Under the pieces are notes generated by a model. The model did not search any database and was not told the DNA's origin. It saw only the letters and a list, made by a program, of their open reading frames with translations. This document shows, one piece after another, positions 60,201 through 64,000 of a DNA stretch of 64,000 bases. The stretch's first letter is position 1. Each line of letters opens with the position of its first letter. Position numbers and translations under genes: made by a program. Source of the stretch: Pochonia chlamydosporia 170 (lineage: Eukaryota > Ascomycota > Sordariomycetes > Hypocreales > Clavicipitaceae); NCBI RefSeq assembly GCF_001653235.2, contig NC_035793.1, positions 3,658,001 through 3,722,000 on the forward strand, written 5' to 3'.

Positions 60201-61532
60201 TCTCTTAAATTCCCTTCCTGTGAACAGGCATTGTCCTGACCCGATTTGCCTGGGCGGTGAATACCAAGACTTTCACGACAAGTTCTAGTCTTGATTTATG
60301 TCGAGAAAAAGTACCCATCACTACATTCTGTATGAGTCAGCTGGCCGTATCGGTGTATGAAGTTGGGTCACGCTCCAGATTCTGATACGGGATGCGTTTA
60401 ACGGACTCACGTAGCCTTGTGTGCATGATGTAAATTCTGATATACATCATTGTATAATTCACATACCGGGAACGCTGCAAGTCTATAATCCTAGAACGGA
60501 CATTGATATCTACCCTGGATTCTACAGATTCCCCAACTTGAGATTTGGACCATGTGGTAAATGTTGCCCTCAGTGAACGGAAACATCTTGATTGATCATA
60601 TAATGGATCTCTTGAAGAGAGGAGCAAGCAATCTAGACGCCGTTTATATGGAGCAAGTCACTTGCTCTCTGTTTCACCTACAAAATATTTGGCATAGTCT
60701 AAAATGGTTGATGCTTTAGTAAAAATAGCCACGAAACTTGACATGATCGAGATGGACAGTGCAACATGCAATTTACCTACCTCCTCCTATCGAATCACCT
60801 GAAGACACTTTATGAGTTATAAATCACATACTGTTTTCGCATCGTATGAACTGCTGTGCGGGAGCATTTGGTGTTGAAATGGTGGACGTGTCAATCCTCC
60901 CACAGTTCCTGACCTCACGGAAGGACATTTCCAACAGCTCAATTGAAAATAAAAGGGCTTGAACACGGCTGACGGGAAACCAAGCCCCGAATGCTCAACT
61001 ATTTTACTTCAGCGGGCTAGTTGCTGTCACGCATCTAAGTGTACTCGAAGGGTCCGATGGTTTCTTAAAGGTGCAGCATGTCACCAGATTTATGCCTCTG
61101 AGGACCTCCAACATATCAGAAAGGTATTTAACTACAGAGGAACTCGATTGAAGCACCCTGGTCGCTACTCAAGATGGCGGAAACTTTGCAAACTAAGAGA
61201 TTCCGAATAATGGCATGGTGCTGGGTCGCTCGTCGTGCTAATCTGACAATAAAGGCCACGCCTGCGGCCAGGAAGACCTTGACTGTATATTATGTTGAAG
61301 TCCGGTTGACAATCCCCTATCTGTGCTTGTTCTGCTATTGGAATCTGCAGGCTCTTCGGCACATTTTGCGTCGCGCCACGAACAATTTATGACGGTGACT
61401 ATGGCGCCAGCATGAAGTGACGATAATTTGCCATATCCCCGAGTATGGAAAGCTACCTCTAAGACATCAGGTTCAGACGGGGAATAAAGGAGCAACGATT
61501 AAAAGAATAAGGCTTTGTGGCCCACCACAAAT
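57223..61532. other. Long region without recognisable genes
   Basis: This 4.3-kb stretch has ordinary base composition. The longest frame (57575-58414, 279 codons) is Arg/Ala/Ser-rich without family features and has no spliced partner; a 133-codon minus-strand frame (59405-59806) is likewise unrecognised. Neither is supported as a gene. No tRNA or transposon end was found. Confidence 0.5.
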
Positions 61533-61953
61533 CTACTCCCCGATGACATACGTACAACCGTGCGTCCCCATCCAAACCTCATGGACCCTACCAGCATCAA
61601 CATCTATTCTAGACCCAACCCCATACGTCACCTTCTCGCTGTCAGACTCGTTTGGATACCAGAGCGTTAACTCCCCAGCAAGGACAAGATGTGTCGTCAA
61701 CCCAGAGTGAGAATGCGGAGGGTAATGAGCGTTGCTGCGGTAGCCCAACGTCAGCCGCGACGATAAAGGACTATCCAAGGTCCCAATAAACTGTAAAAAA
61801 AGTTGTCGGGTATCGACGCATGATGCATGTAGCACCCTCCCTGTGCAAGGAAGTGCGTCGTTCAACGCTAGGTAAGACTTACGGTCCGTCCGTCCAGGTG
61901 AAGACGTGGTCGAAGCCCCAGGAACGCACTTGCGCTTCGTGCTCGCGGCCCAT
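61533..61953 (-). CDS. Small single-domain cupin protein
   Basis: Two exons, 61953-61883 and 61734-61533, joined over a 148-nt intron (GTAAGT donor, CGCAG acceptor), give 90 aa. It reads MGREHEAQVRSWGFDHVF, TWTDGPNAHYPPHSHSG, LTTHLVLAGELTLWYP, then YGVGSRIDVDAGRVHEVWMG and CTYVIGE. The HxPPHxHxG pattern and the later GRVHEVW supply the His/Glu metal site of a minimal cupin. The same frame upstream (LRELQTTAHI before the ATG) also looks coding but meets a stop at about 62030, so a further 5' exon is possible and the N-terminus is uncertain. It shares only the fold with the cupin at 15368. Reaction unknown. Confidence 0.72.
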
Positions 61954-63612
61954 GATGTGTGCGGTTGTCTGCAGCTCGCGTAAGTGATGCGAGAGGTCAA
62001 ATCCAGACAATGACGGCGGTGTGAGCAGTTATTGGATAAGTTTTGTCAGGTGGTGATTTGAAGGTATGTTGTGGGACATGGCAAATAAATTCGCCACTGC
62101 ATTCTGAATGTCGAAGTTCAAATGTTGCTCTTGGCCAATAGGAGCGCTGGGGGTTTTCGAGAACAGCCCCGCTATTTGCTTGCATGCTCAGAAATGAATG
62201 GCCCTGCAAATTGCTGCAGACTTGATGCTCCTTTCGGTTAAATATATGCAGGTGGAAGGCTTCACGCCCCGCCGCATCGCCCCGTTCCGCGGAGGCTTGG
62301 CCTGGCACATTTTGGCGAGGGAAAACAGTTGGGGCCTTGTGAGAAGAGCGTTGAGGTGTCGTCAAGTCAAGTGTTTGCGGTGTATTTCATCCATGAGCCT
62401 GGCACAGCATGTTGGGCGGCTAGACATGTTATGGCCGTTCTTGGCTCAGCCAACCAGACTGCAAAGAGCGTTCAATCAACCGTGCCTTCCTGTTGACACC
62501 AGTTTGAACCTTTTGTTCGCTAAGGAAGGCACGATGGTCATGGTCCTTGCTCAGCCCTACCAGGCAATCAAAGAAATTTAATGTATGTCTGGTATGCATG
62601 TGTGTATGTTGTCGATTACCTAGGTATGGAGCACTCAACCTTGCATTGAATGCAGCTGCGGGATCCATTTGCCCAAACCGTCAAAGTTAACGACTGGCCT
62701 CAACTCAGTCCATCATCAGAATCATCATCATGCATTCGATGTCATCCTCCGCCTTCCCCCCTGGTGTCCCGCCCTGCGCCTCACGGCCATGCGGACAACC
62801 TTTCCGCCTGGGCTCAGCCCTGTGTTTCCTGAAGGCCTCTGCTCCTTTCATTTTGCGAAATCATTCACCGGTATTCTCAGCGCACCAATCATGGCCTCAA
62901 ACAATGTTTCCAGGCATTGTCTGGTCGCATTCTTCCCCCCCTTTTTGCCAATCCATCCATTCTCATTCTTCTCAGCTCTCGCAAAGACTGCTCCAATCAC
63001 TGATGCAATGATGCACCAGAGCATCTTCACATTTTGATAAGGCTGTGTCCACGATCTGCAGCCACTTCACTAGCTCAGCATTTCGGTGGTTCTGCCCCCA
63101 ACGAGGCGCGGTGCGCGTGGTGCAAGTTTGGAGATGCTGACAGGGAGTCAGAGGCACCAAGACAAACCAAGTCAAGCAAGAAGTCAAGCAAGACAGGGCC
63201 ACCACGAGTTTTGGCACTACTGTCACCACTGGAGCTCTGGTTGGTGAGTGAGGCTGTCCTGCATGTCGCTCGATGATCCTCCGCTCCGCTTTTGAGCCGC
63301 TTTGCTGACATTTCAAGCTCTACCTCGATACAGAGCAAAAGCTGTGACGTTTGTCAGCTTCAAACTCTTCTCTCTTCTTCCAACTTGGACCTTGTTGACC
63401 CAAACATCTGAACGCGTAGCTTGCCTCTTATCACTTTGGCTGGCGACCTGGTTTCGCCTCCTGTGCTTGTCACGCATGCATCGTCTGCCCAGGACTGCCA
63501 CGGCCTGATGTGCCGTCATCAGCCTCACCTGCTCCTGCTTGGCAAGGTTTGAGATAAGACGGTTGGCCGTCGCTTTCGCCTGAAACAAATAACAGGCTCC
63601 GCATCTATCGAC
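61954..63612. other. Intergenic, small cupin to partial gene at right edge
   Basis: About 1.65 kb between two divergent genes. It holds their promoters and perhaps a 5' exon of the cupin gene. No other gene was recognised; overlapping ORFs of 60-127 codons lack features. Confidence 0.5.
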
Positions 63613-64000
63613 ATGTCCTTTCTGTGTGGATTTCCAACGGTAAGTCTCAATCGAGATTGCTCAAATAGTGTCAATTGTCCCTCAGAAGCAATCCCGGAGT
63701 CAGAAGTTCGCACATGCTGATGTACCCCATTTTCCAGCGTCGTCGTTTCTTGAGCCGCAAGCGCAATGAAGTCGATTGTCCCCAACGAACTCGAACGTTC
63801 TCTATTTTCGGTAGCTCAAATAAGAATGCTCGTCAGGCACTGCGAAGCATGGTCGGGGTCACGACCATGATCCCGCCCGATAAATCATCACCAGTATCAC
63901 CAAGCGGCCCGACGGAAAGCAAGTATATTGGCAATCGCTTTCACGATATTATTGACGAGCTATACGATCAACTGAAAGGCTCGGATAAACTGTTGTCAAA
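63613..64000 (+). CDS. 5' end of an unidentified gene (continues beyond window)
   Basis: Exon 1 is 63613-63639 (MSFLCGFPT), followed by a 98-nt intron with GTAAGT donor and TTTTCCAG acceptor. Exon 2 runs from 63738 open to the window end. The visible 96 residues start basic (RRRFLSRKRNEVDCPQRTR), continue with Ser/Pro-rich sequence and end in a helical segment FHDIIDELYDQLKGSDKLL. That last segment resembles the start of an EF-hand-like regulatory module such as precedes fungal phospholipase C or similar calcium-responsive proteins, but too little is visible to name it. Exon structure is well supported by frame; function is a guess. Confidence 0.6.

Noticed and set aside
1..64000. CRISPR arrays, rRNA genes, bacterial-type operons
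   Set aside because: No spaced direct repeats of the right size or rRNA sequence were seen, and genes are spliced with independent promoters, as in a fungal nuclear genome.

Overview
The window is nuclear DNA of a filamentous ascomycete (Pezizomycotina), most likely a Sordariomycete and plausibly of the order Hypocreales. The evidence is short introns (about 47-150 nt) with GT..AG borders and CTAAC-like branch sites, a highly reducing polyketide synthase, typical fungal gene families, an intron-containing tRNA-Gly, and an AT-rich, TA-saturated transposon that looks mutated by RIP (repeat-induced point mutation). Species assignment is inference.

Region 1 (1-14622) looks like part of a secondary-metabolite cluster. 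It holds the 3' end of an O-methyltransferase, a tRNA-Gly(GCC), a nine-exon highly reducing PKS of about 2365 aa on the minus strand, and a 14-TM MFS exporter on the plus strand. PKS and exporter are divergent across an unusually long (3.66 kb) stretch without recognisable genes. The synthase would build a reduced polyketide chain, the methyltransferase could O-methylate it, and the MFS pump could export it. Its C-methyltransferase region is degenerate and its enoyl-reductase nucleotide motif is unusual.

Region 2 (15368-32728) is housekeeping: a small cupin protein, a Dabb-fold stress protein, an apparently interrupted conserved gene, an Mpv17/PMP22 membrane protein, YIF1 (ER-Golgi transport), the SRP receptor alpha subunit (divergent from YIF1), and a very large coiled-coil protein. 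Region 3 (32729-41676) is gene-free. It contains one 5.88-kb element with about 105-bp terminal inverted repeats and a 9-bp target duplication. The element is heavily AT-biased and carries a much less degraded nested insertion that looks like a solo LTR.

Region 4 (41677-64000) has a Mid2-like cell-wall sensor, an MDR-family oxidoreductase resembling trans-acting enoyl reductases, an amidohydrolase, a secreted GH35 beta-galactosidase with a GC-AG intron, a large disordered Ser-rich protein, a tiny cupin protein, and the start of a gene running off the right end. Long intergenic gaps (42.5-45.6 kb and 57.2-61.5 kb) show no recognisable gene. I found no CRISPR array, bacterial operon structure or rRNA. 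All exon joins were derived by eye from reading frame and splice-site consensus, without transcript support.
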